Positions 7,924-14,437 of a stretch of DNA of 22,341 bases are shown here, piece after piece. The stretch is from Microbacteriaceae bacterium UBA963 (GTDB taxonomy: Bacteria; Actinomycetota; Actinomycetes; Actinomycetales; Microbacteriaceae), in the NCBI GenBank assembly GCA_002292955.1, contig DBCH01000074.1:7089-29429 (forward strand), given 5' to 3'. Under the pieces are notes generated by a model. It did not search any database and was not told the origin of the DNA. It worked only from the letters and a program-made list of their open reading frames with translations. A program made the position numbers and the translations under genes. Numbering within the stretch: the stretch's first letter is position 1; each line of letters opens with the position of its first letter.

Positions 7924-7974
7924 GTGCGTTTTGGTTTCCTTCTTCTTAGTCGCCGCGACGAGGCATCTCAGTAG
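7924..7974 (+). CDS. leuL: leu leader peptide (attenuator uORF)
   Basis: A 16-residue open frame, GTG start to TAG, translating as MRFGFLLLSRRDEASQ. It has three consecutive Leu codons (CTT at 7939-7947), the hallmark of leader-peptide attenuators upstream of leucine biosynthesis genes. Its codons run into the left arm of a perfect 11-bp hairpin, so ribosome position on the Leu codons would control folding. No Shine-Dalgarno sequence precedes the GTG, which fits a leaderless start. It is 56 bases upstream of leuA. Assignment rests on content and position; there is no alignment to known leaders. Confidence 0.75.
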   Translation: MRFGFLLLSRRDEASQ

Positions 7975-8026
7975 CCTCCCTCGTCGCGGAGTTCGCGCTA
8001 GGCGACCACCTTTGACGCCAGGAGAG
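7949..8026 (+). promoter_or_regulatory. leuA leader RNA with attenuator hairpin
   Basis: Bases 7953-7963 and 7979-7989 are perfectly complementary over 11 bp (CCGCGACGAGG with CCTCGTCGCGG) with a 15-base loop. There is no U-run after it, so it is not a standard intrinsic terminator. GTCGCC (7949-7954) can pair with GGCGAC (8001-8006), in competition with the base of that stem, and GGCG (8001-8004) can pair with CGCC (8016-8019) directly before the leuA ribosome site AGGAGAG (8020-8026). The loop also holds CCTCC (7975-7979), which can pair with GGAG of the ribosome site. Competing structures of this kind suggest translational or Rho-linked attenuation responding to leucine. Confidence 0.6.
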
Positions 8027-8030
8027 ACTT

Positions 8031-9785
8031 ATGAAGAACAACCAGACCCCCAGCCAGATGCCGGTGCACAAGTACCGGCCGTACCACGAGTCCCTCGGGA
8101 TTGATCTCACCGATCGCACGTGGCCCGCAAAGCGCATTGAGAAGGCACCGCGCTGGTGCGCGGTCGACCTGCGCGATGGCAACCAGGCCCTCATCGACCC
8201 GATGAGCCCCGAGCGCAAGCGAATTATGTTCGACCTACTCGTGCGCATGGGTTACAAAGAGATCGAAGTGGGTTTTCCGTCGGCAAGCCAGACCGACTTC
8301 GACTTTGTTCGTGAGCTGATTGAGTCCAACGCCATTCCCGACGACGTCACTATTCAGGTGTTGACGCAGTCGCGCGACCACTTGATTGAGCGCACCTACG
8401 AATCAATCCGGGGCGCCAAGCAGGCAGTAGTTCACCTCTACAACTCCACGAGCATCCTGCAGCGCGACGTTGTTTTTCGCGAGGACAAGCAGGGCATCAT
8501 CGACATCGCACTGCACGGCGCGCGACTGTGTCGCGAATTCGAAAAAATCGTTCCCGAGACGACCGTGTACTACGAATACTCACCCGAGAGCTTTACCGGG
8601 ACCGAGCTCGAGTTCGCGGCGGATATCTGCAATCAGGTCATTGCGGTGTTTGAGCCCACACCCGATCGCAAGGTGATTATCAATCTTCCGGCAACGGTTG
8701 AAATGGCCACGCCTAACGTCTACGCCGACTCAATTGAGTGGATGTGCCGCCACTTGGACAACCGCGAGAACGTGATTGTTTCGCTTCATCCGCACAACGA
8801 CCGTGGCACGGCTGTGGCCGCGTCCGAGCTGGGATACATGGCGGGCGCCGACCGCATCGAGGGATGCCTCTTTGGCAACGGGGAGCGCACCGGAAACGTC
8901 GACCTCGTCGCGCTGGGAATCAACCTCTTTACCCAGGGCATCGACCCGCAGATTGACTTCAGTAACCTCGACGAAATTCGTCGCACCGCCGAGTACTGCA
9001 ACCAGCTGAAGGTTCACGAGCGCAGCCCCTGGGCGGGCGACCTGGTTTACACGGCCTTTAGTGGCTCGCATCAGGACGCGATCAAAAAGGGCTTCGAGGC
9101 TATGGAGGCGGATGCTGCATCGCGCGGCGTACACGTGGACGAGCTCGAGTGGGCCGTGCCGTATCTGCCCATCGACCCGCGAGACCTCGGACGCACCTAC
9201 GAAGCCGTGATTCGAGTCAACTCACAGTCGGGTAAGGGAGGCGTGGCTTACCTTCTGAAGAAGGACCATGCTCTCGACCTACCGCGTCGCTTGCAGATCG
9301 AGTTTTCGGGCGTCGTTCAGGCGCGGACCGACGCCGAGGGTGGCGAGGTCACGAGCGACGAACTCTGGCAGATTTTTCAGGATGAATATCTGCCATCGGC
9401 CAACCCTGAGAACAAGTGGGGTCGCTTCGAGCTCACCGGAAGTAAGACGGAGAGCGATTTTTCGGGCACCGTCAAACTGAGCGTCAAGCTTCGCGACGGT
9501 GATGAGGTCTCCATTCGCGACACCGAGGGCAACGGCCCCATCGATGCGTTCCTCAAGACGATGGACAAACTGGGCATTCGGGTGGAACTCTTCGATTACG
9601 TCGAACACACACTGTCTGCCGGCGGAGACGCCCAGGCCGCGGCGTACGTGGAACTCAACGTCAACGGTCGTCGGCTCTGGGGTATCGGCATTGACTCCGA
9701 TATCTCAACAGCATCTCTCAAGGCGGTCGTCTCGGGTATTAACCGAGCCGTGCGCCTCGAACAAGGAGCCAGCGTTACGGTTTAG
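8031..9785 (+). CDS. leuA: 2-isopropylmalate synthase
   Basis: A 584-residue enzyme that condenses acetyl-CoA with 2-oxoisovalerate, the first committed step of leucine synthesis. The N-terminal TIM-barrel catalytic domain (about 30-330) carries LRDGNQALIDPM, with metal-binding D49, and SLHPHNDRG, with H253 and H255; the C-terminal part (about 430-575) is the LeuA dimer/regulatory domain that binds leucine for feedback inhibition. Length and the N-terminal MPVHKYRPYH segment match the long actinobacterial LeuA type. AGGAGAG (8020-8026) is a strong ribosome site. Control is probably double: attenuation through the leader and feedback by leucine. The last 11 bases overlap, tail to tail, with the following minus-strand gene. 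Confidence 0.97.
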   Translation: MKNNQTPSQMPVHKYRPYHESLGIDLTDRTWPAKRIEKAPRWCAVDLRDGNQALIDPMSPERKRIMFDLLVRMGYKEIEVGFPSASQTDFDFVRELIESNAIPDDVTIQVLTQSRDHLIERTYESIRGAKQAVVHLYNSTSILQRDVVFREDKQGIIDIALHGARLCREFEKIVPETTVYYEYSPESFTGTELEFAADICNQVIAVFEPTPDRKVIINLPATVEMATPNVYADSIEWMCRHLDNRENVIVSLHPHNDRGTAVAASELGYMAGADRIEGCLFGNGERTGNVDLVALGINLFTQGIDPQIDFSNLDEIRRTAEYCNQLKVHERSPWAGDLVYTAFSGSHQDAIKKGFEAMEADAASRGVHVDELEWAVPYLPIDPRDLGRTYEAVIRVNSQSGKGGVAYLLKKDHALDLPRRLQIEFSGVVQARTDAEGGEVTSDELWQIFQDEYLPSANPENKWGRFELTGSKTESDFSGTVKLSVKLRDGDEVSIRDTEGNGPIDAFLKTMDKLGIRVELFDYVEHTLSAGGDAQAAAYVELNVNGRRLWGIGIDSDISTASLKAVVSGINRAVRLEQGASVTV

Positions 9786-10239
9786 CGGCCTCTCTGGCCT
9801 CTCGAGACGGGCCAAAGCGGCGAACGCCGACCACGACGACGGCGGCCAGACCCACGCCAACGGTGATGAAGGTCACCATGGCGCTTCCGGCGCTGAAGCC
9901 CACGGTCGAGCCGTAGATGAGACTGAAGAGACCGCCCAAGAGAAGTCCATTTGTGAGCGTGAGATTACGCTTCTCGAGGAACATACTGGCGAGCATGATG
10001 ATGACGGCGACCGCCGTGACCACAATTGACACGATTTGGTAGCGAACGCTGACGGCTTCGTCGTAGGCCGTTTGCGCGGCTTGCAGCGCGGCTTCTTGAT
10101 CCGTGGTCATGTTCTCTTGCCACATAATGTCGGGGTAGACAGGAGACGGGTAAAACGCTTCAATTCCTAATCCGACGAACAAAGCCACCATGACGCCGAT
10201 GAAGAGGGTGAAGATAATCTTGAGCACCTTGTTTTCCAT
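9775..10239 (-). CDS. Conserved-looking four-helix membrane protein of unknown function
   Basis: A 154-residue protein I do not recognise. It has an N-terminal hydrophobic segment (about residues 7-28), an extracytoplasmic-looking stretch with PSPVYPDIMWQENMTTDQEAALQAAQTAYDEA that looks helical and acidic (about 30-62), three more membrane segments (about 66-86, 95-115 and 118-140) and a basic C-terminal tail (RRFGPSREAREAAKP), consistent with a positive-inside cytoplasmic end. The start at 10239 lacks a good ribosome site, but TAACCT lies six bases before it, suggesting a leaderless mRNA. Its stop codon lies inside the end of leuA on the opposite strand, so the two transcripts converge and overlap. 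Confidence 0.7.
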   Translation of the reverse strand: MENKVLKIIFTLFIGVMVALFVGLGIEAFYPSPVYPDIMWQENMTTDQEAALQAAQTAYDEAVSVRYQIVSIVVTAVAVIIMLASMFLEKRNLTLTNGLLLGGLFSLIYGSTVGFSAGSAMVTFITVGVGLAAVVVVGVRRFGPSREAREAAKP

Positions 10240-10251
10240 GACTTCAGGTTA
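10237..10251 (-). promoter_or_regulatory. Candidate leaderless promoter (-10) of the 154-aa membrane protein
   Basis: On the minus strand TAACCT (10251-10246), then GAAGTC, then ATG (10239-10237). The -10 overlaps the stop codon of the gene remnant upstream. A poor -35 match, TGTTGT, lies 17 bases further up (10274-10269). Confidence 0.4.
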
Positions 10252-10504
10252 GCTCTTTGTCTCGAAACACAACACGGGTGTTCGACGTGGCAAGTGCTGA
10301 AGTATTGTTCCGAGTCTTGTGCATGAACGGGGCGGACGAGATAACGAATGCCGAGTTGTAGGTGCCGTTTGCCACAAACACCTTCGTGCCATCCGATCGG
10401 TACACGACCGAGTGCGCTCTGATTACGGGAGCTGAGTCGATCTGGGTGCCAATTCCGCCAATACCAGCCTTCGCCGGCAGCAGTTTTCTTCGCCTTGACG
10501 GTCG
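10244..10504 (-). pseudogene. Headless gene remnant, C-terminal fragment of an unidentified protein
   Basis: On the minus strand 86 codons are open between an in-frame TAA (10507-10505) and a TGA stop (10246-10244). The translation looks like real protein: the stretch SVVYRSDGTKVFVANGTYNS and the ending NTRVVFRDKELT have balanced composition, and the codons prefer G/C at the third base as in neighbouring genes. There is no plausible start: the only Met is in the second half, in APFMHKTR. The best reading is the 3' end of a gene whose 5' part was lost, possibly when the adjacent cassette arrived. SDGTKVFVANGTYNSAFVIS faintly recalls a beta-propeller strand, but I cannot assign a family. It occupies most of the 275-base gap between its neighbours. 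Confidence 0.5.
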
Positions 10505-10514
10505 TTAATGGCCA

Positions 10515-11021
10515 CTACTTGCGTAGGTCGTCGAAGCCATTTAGTTTCTCCATATGTTGGGCCCCGCGGCGGAATGAGTAGACCACTTGTGTGTCGGCGT
10601 AGTTCACGTGTTCGTCTTGATTGAACTCTTTGGTGACGATTTCGTATAGGCGCTCGGTTGATTCACACACGATGTGGATGAGCAAATCGGTGGGCCCTCC
10701 AAGCACAAAAATGGACATTGTGTTGGCTTTGCTGGCAAAACGCTTCATGTGATCTGCCAGGTCGGCTCGTGAATGTGGCTTCAGCCTGATTGAAACCAGG
10801 GCGTGCACATTGAATCCCAACTTCGTCATGTCGATTTCAGCATGGCTCGATTCCCAGATGCCAATATCCCGGAGTCTCCGGAGTCGGTTATGGATTGTGG
10901 CCTCCGAGACACCAAATCGCTTCGCTAAGTCTGTACTACTCACGCGAGCGTTGCGTGTTAGCTCCCAAAGAACCTTTTCGTCCAAATCGTCCACTGCTGA
11001 TTCGTTTATTCCAGATTTCAT
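10515..11021 (-). CDS. Lrp/AsnC-family transcriptional regulator
   Basis: A 168-residue protein of the usual Lrp/AsnC length. The N-terminal helix-turn-helix spans about residues 13-60 (DLDEKVLWELTRNARVS, then DLAKRFGVSEATIHNRLRRL at 31-50), followed by the ligand-binding RAM/AsnC domain (about 70-155, with VSIRLKP and VLGGPTDLLIHIVCES). These regulators bind amino acids or related ligands as oligomers and usually control divergent transport or catabolic genes. The ATG at 11021 is chosen because GAAAGAG precedes it at a good distance and the helix-turn-helix then starts at the normal place; a longer frame to 11168 would overlap the divergent permease gene. It most probably controls the permease-oxidase operon. 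Confidence 0.9.
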   Translation of the reverse strand: MKSGINESAVDDLDEKVLWELTRNARVSSTDLAKRFGVSEATIHNRLRRLRDIGIWESSHAEIDMTKLGFNVHALVSIRLKPHSRADLADHMKRFASKANTMSIFVLGGPTDLLIHIVCESTERLYEIVTKEFNQDEHVNYADTQVVYSFRRGAQHMEKLNGFDDLRK

Positions 11022-11067
11022 TCTTGGACTCTTTCTGAAGAAATTATTTTTTTGCCCAGATTTTATG

Positions 11068-11087
11068 AAGATATTTAAATTTATCTT
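11068..11087. promoter_or_regulatory. Candidate Lrp-type operator in the divergent intergenic region
   Basis: AAGATA, eight A/T-only bases (TTTAAATT), then TATCTT: an inverted repeat with 6-bp arms around an A/T core. It lies between the divergent Lrp/AsnC gene and the permease and touches the candidate -35 element of the permease promoter. A/T-rich imperfect palindromes are typical of Lrp-family sites. Assigned by eye. Confidence 0.4.
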
Positions 11088-11113
11088 GATTTTGACTACG
11101 TTTTCCCTACTAT
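11086..11113 (+). promoter_or_regulatory. Candidate promoter of the permease-amine oxidase operon
   Basis: TTGATT (11086-11091), a 16-base spacer and TACTAT (11108-11113). An alternative -35, TTGACT (11092-11097), matches better but has no -10 at good spacing. The leader to the GTG start would be about 30 bases and includes the strong ribosome site AAAGGAG (11139-11145). Confidence 0.4.
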
Positions 11114-11151
11114 CAACTCTACTAGCTTCCAATTGATCAAAGGAGATCCTC

Positions 11152-12663
11152 GTGTCAAATTCATCCAAGACTTACGAGCCCGAAGATTCGGGCATTCACG
11201 GTCCAGTTACAGCGCCACAATTGCCTGGCAACAAAGTTGGAGTATCTGGCATTGTTTTCATGGTGGTCGCGGGTGCGGCGCCTCTCGCTGTTGTGGGTGG
11301 CATCGTGCCCATTATCCTGGCCACAAGCGGATCCGTTGCGTCGCCCGTCTTCTTCATCATTTGCGCCGTAATTCTTGTACTCTTCTCGGTGGGTTTCTCG
11401 GCGATGAGCAAATTCGTACCAAACGCCGGCGCCTTTTATTCGTACATTCAAACCGGCTTTGGGCGAGTCTTGGGCTCCGGTTCCGCAATCCTCGCCGTGT
11501 GGTCGTACCTCCTCTTGCTTGTGGCGACCTTTTTCTATACCGGCGGCCTCATCGCTGACACAATCGCGCGTTACTTCGGAACAAGTGTGTTGCCCTGGTG
11601 GGGATGGTCCCTGCTCCTCGCCGTTGTCATTGGCATCTTGGGATACCGAAACATCTCCCTGAGCGCGAAGGTTTTGGGAGTCTTGCTCATAGCTGAGACG
11701 CTTGCAGTCGTGGTCCTTGATGTGGCAATTCTTGTACAAGGCGGTGAAGACGGCCTAAGCTTGGTGCCCCTCAACATTGGCCTCATCGGAGAGGGCGGAG
11801 CGCCTGGACTTGGTATCTTGTTCGCGTTCCTTGGATTCATTGGGTTCGAAGCCACTGCAGTGTTCCGCAGCGAGGCTAAAGATCCGGAACGCACAATACC
11901 TCGGGCCACTTACCTCGCAGTAATTGGCATTGGAGTCTTGTATGCGGTGTCAGCGTACGCCGTTGTCGAAGGAGTAGGTGCCTCAAATGCCGTGGGAATC
12001 GCAACTGAGGACCCAACAGGTATGGTCGCTTCATTGGCAAGTATTTACGTTCATCCCATCTTAAACGACGTCATTGCTGTCCTCCTTGTGACTAGCTTCG
12101 TTGCCTGTTCTCTGACCTTTCACAATGTGCTCACCCGCTACTTCTTCACGCTTGGGGGAACCGGTTTGCTTCCGCGTAAGCTCGCGATCATTAATGTCCG
12201 CACGGAGGCGCCCTCGCGAGCTTCCGTTGTGCTCAGCATTCTCGTTGGCGTCTGCATGGTCGCTGGCATTGTTTCTCAACTTGACCCGGTCCTTGAGCTT
12301 TACACCTGGTTCTCCGGTGCTTCGATTCTCGGACTCGTTGCGCTGATGACCTTGACTTCGGTAGCAGTTATTGCATTCTTCAGGCGCAATAAAGGTCTCG
12401 AACGGAATGCCTGGAAGACAATCGTTGCTCCAATCCTGGCGACCATCGGGCTCGCGGGAATCTTGTGGCTGATCATTTCAAACTTCGGGATCATGGTGGG
12501 CGGCGATGTTGTTGCGGTTGTCTTTGTTATCGTGATGGCTGCGTCACTGGTTGTCGGCATCATTATCGCGCTGGTTATTCGCAAGTCGAACCCTTCGGCC
12601 TGGCAGCGACTTGACAATGTCACCGTTCACTCCGATAAGGCCTCGCAGAAAAGTACAAAGTAA
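11152..12663 (+). CDS. APC-superfamily amino acid/amine permease
   Basis: A 503-residue membrane protein with about 12 hydrophobic segments. Hallmarks of the amino acid-polyamine-organocation family are an early GVSGIVFMVVAGAAPLAVVGG (TM1, near residue 30), NAGAFYSYIQTGFGRVLG, and the TM6-loop consensus GFIGFEATAVFRSEAKDPER followed by TIPRAT. Such proteins import amino acids, polyamines or related amines by proton or sodium symport. The GTG at 11152 has AAAGGAG six bases upstream, a strong site. The stop overlaps the start of the amine oxidase by one base, and the whole set is divergent from an Lrp/AsnC gene, so the cargo is probably the oxidase's substrate. The exact substrate cannot be read from the sequence. 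Confidence 0.92.
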   Translation: MSNSSKTYEPEDSGIHGPVTAPQLPGNKVGVSGIVFMVVAGAAPLAVVGGIVPIILATSGSVASPVFFIICAVILVLFSVGFSAMSKFVPNAGAFYSYIQTGFGRVLGSGSAILAVWSYLLLLVATFFYTGGLIADTIARYFGTSVLPWWGWSLLLAVVIGILGYRNISLSAKVLGVLLIAETLAVVVLDVAILVQGGEDGLSLVPLNIGLIGEGGAPGLGILFAFLGFIGFEATAVFRSEAKDPERTIPRATYLAVIGIGVLYAVSAYAVVEGVGASNAVGIATEDPTGMVASLASIYVHPILNDVIAVLLVTSFVACSLTFHNVLTRYFFTLGGTGLLPRKLAIINVRTEAPSRASVVLSILVGVCMVAGIVSQLDPVLELYTWFSGASILGLVALMTLTSVAVIAFFRRNKGLERNAWKTIVAPILATIGLAGILWLIISNFGIMVGGDVVAVVFVIVMAASLVVGIIIALVIRKSNPSAWQRLDNVTVHSDKASQKSTK

Positions 12664-14018
12664 TGGCGACCGCGGTTTATGACGTCGCGATAGTTGGTGG
12701 CGGAATCTCTGGAATGGCCGCTGCAGACAGGCTTGTGGCTGCAGGAAGGTCTGTCGTGGTGCTTGAAGCAAACAATCGAATCGGCGGGAGGACCTGGTCG
12801 AGCACTGACGAACCAGGTGGCCCCGTCGACTTCGGCGGAATGTATATCGGAGAGACCCACAGCCACCTACTCGAGCTCGGTCGCAGCCTTGGACTCGAGA
12901 CGACGAGTGCTGTTGCTCAGGGCACAGACGTTTATCTGGTGGGAGGCGAGAGAATTTTGGCCCCGGATGGAGTTTTTCCCCTCCAAGTCGAGTATGCCGA
13001 GGAATTCAGATCTTCGTTCAAGAGACTAGACGAGGTCGCTAGGGCAGTTGGATGGCGCGAGCCCTGGGCTTCTCCCGATTCTGAGCATCTTGACTCGATT
13101 ACTGTGGCGGAATGGATCGAATCGAATGTTACTCATGCGTCGGTCAAGCTACTGCATCATCATGCGGTCAATTCCGTTCTCGGAGCAAGCGCATCTGAGG
13201 TGTCCATGCTCTATTGGGCCTATTACATCGACCAGTGCGAGGGAATTGAATCGCTCCTTGCTGCGCGTGGCGGAGCCCAAAATGAATGGTGGGTAGGTGG
13301 CACAGCCCAAATAAGCGAATTGATCGCTGCAAAACTGGGATCAGGTGTACGGACCGACTTCCCCGTTAGTTCGATTGACACATCGAAAGGTGTGGTAATC
13401 CTCAAATCCGACAGCAACGAAGAAGTTCGAGCCACCGAGGTAATCATTGCAATGTCGCCCGCGAATGCCCATCGCATCAGGTTTTCGCCGCAACTCCCGG
13501 AGCCCCGGGCGCAATTGCAGATGAGGTCGCCCATGGCGCGCATGGTGAAAATTGTGTTGCGCTTCGAGAAGGCGTTCTGGCGCACAAATGGCTTGTCTGG
13601 AGTGATCATGAATTCTGATGAACATGCTCTGCTGATGTTCCCCGGTACTAAGCCCACGGACTCAGCCGAAACTCTCATCGCCTTCATCGGCGGTGAGTAT
13701 CGTGACGAGTGGGCGAAACCGAATCCCGAAACTCGCAAGGCAAACATCTTGGCTTTCCTTGAGCGCGCCTTCGACGCAAAGCCCGGCCCCTTGGTTTACT
13801 ACAGCGAGACTGATTGGACCCTTCAACCCTGGGCACAGGGCGGGCCCGTGACTTTCATGCCCCCCGGAGTAATGAGTCAAGCCGGCGCTTCACTTCGAGA
13901 CCCGATTGGCCCTATTCACTTTGCCGGTACGGAGGCTTCCCACATGTGGTCAGGTTACCTCGAGGGTGGCGTTCGGGCCGGCCAGTCCGCGGCTGAAGCA
14001 GTACTCAAGGCATCATGA
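12663..14018 (+). CDS. Flavin monoamine oxidase-like enzyme (FAD amine oxidase)
   Basis: A 451-residue FAD enzyme. It has the N-terminal dinucleotide motif VGGGISG (11-17), GGRTW (41-45), VGGTAQIS (211-218) and the C-terminal FAD motif FAGTEASHMWSGYLEGG (420-436). K296, in ARMVKIVLRFEKAFW, corresponds to the flavin-near Lys of MAO. The family oxidises amines to imines with O2, giving H2O2. Compared from memory with human MAO-B, the covalent-flavin Cys position is G394, the adjacent cage Tyr is P395, and the second cage Tyr is kept (Y432), so FAD should be non-covalent and the substrate pocket altered. Putrescine, an aromatic amine or an amino acid are all possible substrates. It overlaps the permease by one base and the Rid gene by four. 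Confidence 0.92.
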   Translation: MATAVYDVAIVGGGISGMAAADRLVAAGRSVVVLEANNRIGGRTWSSTDEPGGPVDFGGMYIGETHSHLLELGRSLGLETTSAVAQGTDVYLVGGERILAPDGVFPLQVEYAEEFRSSFKRLDEVARAVGWREPWASPDSEHLDSITVAEWIESNVTHASVKLLHHHAVNSVLGASASEVSMLYWAYYIDQCEGIESLLAARGGAQNEWWVGGTAQISELIAAKLGSGVRTDFPVSSIDTSKGVVILKSDSNEEVRATEVIIAMSPANAHRIRFSPQLPEPRAQLQMRSPMARMVKIVLRFEKAFWRTNGLSGVIMNSDEHALLMFPGTKPTDSAETLIAFIGGEYRDEWAKPNPETRKANILAFLERAFDAKPGPLVYYSETDWTLQPWAQGGPVTFMPPGVMSQAGASLRDPIGPIHFAGTEASHMWSGYLEGGVRAGQSAAEAVLKAS

Positions 14019-14431
14019 GTTCGCCGGCGCTAGACCCCGTTGTTCCCGAAGAGATGGTCGCTACCACTGACCTCTTGCACTTTTCCCCCGGTCGGTGGGC
14101 GGGAAATCTTTTGCTCATCTCGGGTCAGACGGGAGTCGATGAGGATGGCAATGTCCCCAAAGACATCGTCGACGAAGCAGTATTGGCATTCGAACGCCTC
14201 CGACGAGTTCTCGAGACCGCCGGGTTGACCACCATGGATATCGTGAGTATGACCTCGCACCATGTGTGCGACGTGACTACTCTTCAAACTTGGTTCGCGC
14301 CCGTGCGCGACGCATACCTAAAGTCTCCCTGGCCCACGTGGACAGCCGTTGGGGTTGCGTCGTTGGCGGATGCGAATGCTCGAATCGAAATCAGCGCCGT
14401 GGCGTGTCCTCCAAAAAACCTTGGCGGTTAG
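14015..14431 (+). CDS. Rid-family (YjgF/YER057c/UK114) protein lacking the RidA Arg
   Basis: A 138-residue Rid-superfamily protein with the GNLLLISGQTGVDEDGNV opening, the central helix DEAVLAFERLRRVLETAG and the closing PWPTWTAVGV...ARIEISAVA. True RidA enzymes hydrolyse enamines/imines and need an Arg in PARxxV (R105 in E. coli); here that position is W109, while the following Glu (E125, in RIEIS) is kept. Rid subfamilies without this Arg are known, and many lack imine deaminase activity, so the name RidA should not be given. Translational coupling with the amine oxidase (ATGA overlap) suggests it handles the imine or a derived intermediate, or assists the enzyme in another way. Confidence 0.88.
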   Translation: MSSPALDPVVPEEMVATTDLLHFSPGRWAGNLLLISGQTGVDEDGNVPKDIVDEAVLAFERLRRVLETAGLTTMDIVSMTSHHVCDVTTLQTWFAPVRDAYLKSPWPTWTAVGVASLADANARIEISAVACPPKNLGG

Positions 14432-14437
14432 TAATCA

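Noticed and set aside
11022..11168. N-terminal extension of the Lrp/AsnC regulator to 11168
   Set aside because: The extra 49 residues are translated A/T-rich promoter DNA and would overlap the permease start; the ATG at 11021 has a ribosome site and gives the standard family length.
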